6,569 bases of DNA, from NCBI GenBank assembly GCA_945871545.1, contig CAMBWJ010000110.1:1-6569 (forward strand), written 5' to 3'. Source of the DNA: an uncultured Clostridia bacterium (GTDB lineage Bacteria > Bacillota_A > Clostridia > Christensenellales > Aristaeellaceae). Below the pieces are notes generated by a model. The model worked only from the letters and a program-made list of their open reading frames with translations, was not told the DNA's origin and ran no database searches. Below are positions 5,616-6,569 of the stretch, one piece after another; position 1 is the first letter of the stretch, and every line of letters begins with the position of its first letter. A program made the position numbers and the translations under genes.

Positions 5616-6002
5616 ATGAAAAAGCTGTCTGTTAAGAAGGATGTTCGCTGCATGGCGTGCCTGAGCTGTGTGCTGGCCTGCTCCGAGGCGTTCTATAAGG
5701 TGCGCGATCCGCGCAAGTCCTGCATCCAGATCGTCGAGAAGAACGGCGAGCCGAAGGTCAATTCCTGCCTGCAGTGCGGCAAGTGCATGCGCACCTGCGA
5801 ACACGACGCCATCACCCGGAACCCCAAGGGCGTGTACATGATCAACAAGAAGAAGTGCGTCGGCTGCGGCAAGTGCGTCGAAGCCTGCCCGATGAAGGTC
5901 ATGGTGCTGGAGAACGACACCGCCTCCAAGTGCATCGCCTGCGGCATCTGCGCCAAGGCGTGCCCGATGGAAGTGCTCGAGATCATCGAGAACGACAAGT
6001 AA
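5616..6002 (+). CDS. cooF: CooF-like polyferredoxin with four [4Fe-4S] motifs
   Basis: A 128-residue cytoplasmic iron-sulfur protein, likely an electron carrier for the CO dehydrogenase encoded divergently. Four CX2CX2CX3C motifs are complete: C12/15/18/22, C51/54/57/61, C81/84/87/91 and C106/109/112/116, which could hold four [4Fe-4S] clusters. Motifs 3 and 4 look like a bacterial two-cluster ferredoxin (CVGCGKCVEACP, CIACGICAKACP). Motifs 1 and 2 resemble the electron-transfer subunits of the CooF/HycB/DmsB group. An extra cysteine, C36, lies between motifs 1 and 2. No signal peptide or membrane segment is seen. The length is close to the short CooF proteins of clostridial acetogens and shorter than Rhodospirillum CooF (about 190). 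It has its own promoter and terminator, so it is probably monocistronic. The cooF name rests on cluster pattern and neighbourhood; a generic 4Fe-4S ferredoxin cannot be excluded. Confidence 0.8.
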   Translation: MKKLSVKKDVRCMACLSCVLACSEAFYKVRDPRKSCIQIVEKNGEPKVNSCLQCGKCMRTCEHDAITRNPKGVYMINKKKCVGCGKCVEACPMKVMVLENDTASKCIACGICAKACPMEVLEIIENDK

Positions 6003-6020
6003 GTCCATCGAACCAAAGGG

Positions 6021-6055
6021 GAGAGCCGCTTCACTGCGAAGCGGCTCTCTTCTTT
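6021..6055 (+). terminator. Intrinsic terminator of the cooF-like gene
   Basis: GAGAGCCGCTTC (6021-6032) pairs perfectly with GAAGCGGCTCTC (6038-6049), a 12-bp stem with a 5-nt loop, followed by TTCTTT. It starts 18 nt after the stop codon. The U-tract is interrupted by one C, but the stem is very stable. Confidence 0.85.
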
Positions 6056-6061
6056 GCGTAT

Positions 6062-6093
6062 AAAAACAGCGCTCTCCGAATTGAAGAGCGCTG
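6062..6093 (-). terminator. Intrinsic terminator of the right-hand minus-strand gene
   Basis: On the minus strand CAGCGCTCT (6093-6085) pairs with AGAGCGCTG (6075-6067) across a 9-nt loop, followed by five T residues (6066-6062). It lies 22 nt beyond the stop codon at 6116-6118 and sits back to back with the cooF terminator, insulating the two convergent genes. Confidence 0.85.
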
Positions 6094-6115
6094 CATTTGT
6101 ATGGGTCTTGACCGG

Positions 6116-6569
6116 TCAGCCAACGGTCGCGCCGGTGTAGGTTTCGGGCGCTGCATCCTCCTCCGCGCCGTCATCCAGGGCCGCGCCGAGATCGAAGTTC
6201 TGGAACTCCTCGTCGGTCTGGGCCTCGTCCGCCGCATCGGCCTCGTTGGCCGCGTCGAAGGCGGTGCTGTTCGCCGATGCGAAGGGATCGGCCTCAGTCA
6301 CGCTGGAAACCTTGCCCTTGGTCACGGTGAAGCGGTCGCCCAGCTCGTGATAGGAGTAGGCGGTGCCCTCTGCGGTCTTGTAGTAGATGATCAGGCCCAG
6401 ACTGTAGTCGCCGTCGGCAAACTTCGCCACGCTGAAGATGGTGGAGAAGTCGGTGTTGGCGGCGTTCTTGCAGATGGCGTCGCTGTGGTCCACGCCGCTG
6501 ACGCCGGCCTCCATGGTGCCCTTGTAGGCACGCTGCTTGCCGCTTGCGTCGTTGGTGACGATGACGAAG
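6116..6569 (-). CDS. Unrecognised protein with acidic alanine-rich tail, C-terminal part
   Basis: Partial gene: the frame is open to the right edge, so the N-terminus is missing and the Met encoded at 6514 is probably internal (FVIVTNDASGKQRAYKGT precedes it in frame). The visible 150 residues fall into two parts. The first, about 87 residues, looks like a folded beta-rich segment (DFSTIFSVAKFADGDYSLGL, IIYYKTAEGTAYSYHELGDR, FTVTKGKV). The second is a tail of about 63 residues rich in Ala, Asp and Glu, with 17 acidic residues and no Lys or Arg, most likely disordered. There is no membrane segment, cell-wall sorting motif or catalytic motif in this part. I do not recognise the family. A secreted or cell-surface protein is conceivable but cannot be judged without the N-terminus. 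Its terminator at 6062-6093 supports a real gene ending here. Confidence 0.75.
   Translation of the reverse strand, partial: FVIVTNDASGKQRAYKGTMEAGVSGVDHSDAICKNAANTDFSTIFSVAKFADGDYSLGLIIYYKTAEGTAYSYHELGDRFTVTKGKVSSVTEADPFASANSTAFDAANEADAADEAQTDEEFQNFDLGAALDDGAEEDAAPETYTGATVG

Noticed and set aside
5403..6008. A 201-codon minus-strand frame opposite the cooF-like gene
   Set aside because: It is antisense to a protein with four perfect ferredoxin motifs, has no RBS, and crosses the divergent promoter region.
1..6569. CRISPR arrays, insertion sequences, tRNA or rRNA genes
   Set aside because: No regularly spaced repeats, transposase frames, terminal inverted repeats or RNA-gene signatures were seen on either strand.

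Overview
The window carries the core of a bacterial CODH/ACS system: the carbon monoxide dehydrogenase and acetyl-CoA synthase that form the carbonyl branch of the Wood-Ljungdahl pathway. The coding regions are GC-rich, Shine-Dalgarno sites are strong (GGGAGG, GGAGG), and promoters and intrinsic terminators are of the classical sigma-A/Firmicutes type. Together with AcsB of the bacterial (Moorella) architecture, this points to a GC-rich Clostridia-like anaerobe that is an acetogen or otherwise uses the Wood-Ljungdahl pathway. The species cannot be named from the sequence.

Layout, left to right. At 1-248 (minus) is the N-terminal part of a 5-formyltetrahydrofolate cyclo-ligase, cut by the window edge. 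At 249-364 is a hairpin-rich spacer holding two terminators that face left. At 365-5218 (minus) is a compact operon, transcribed right to left in the order cooS/acsA (CO dehydrogenase), cooC (nickel-insertion ATPase), acsB (acetyl-CoA synthase), with gaps of 33 and 24 bp. At 5219-5615 is a 397-bp divergent regulatory region with a good minus-strand promoter for the operon, a structured leader of about 150 nt, and a near-consensus plus-strand promoter with palindromes. At 5616-6002 (plus) is a CooF-like polyferredoxin with four CX2CX2CX3C motifs. At 6003-6115 are back-to-back terminators, and at 6116-6569 (minus) is the C-terminal part of an unrecognised protein with a long acidic tail.

How the parts fit: CooC would load nickel into the C-cluster of CooS (and possibly the A-cluster of AcsB). 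CooS interconverts CO2 and CO, and AcsB joins CO, a methyl group and CoA into acetyl-CoA. The divergently transcribed ferredoxin is a plausible electron carrier for CooS, and the folate enzyme touches the C1-folate pool that feeds the methyl branch. The corrinoid iron-sulfur protein (acsC/acsD) and methyltransferase (acsE), which often lie between or beside these genes in acetogens, are not in the window. No wholly new system is evident. The most unusual parts are the structured operon leader, the palindrome inside the cooF promoter and the stripped-down gene set.
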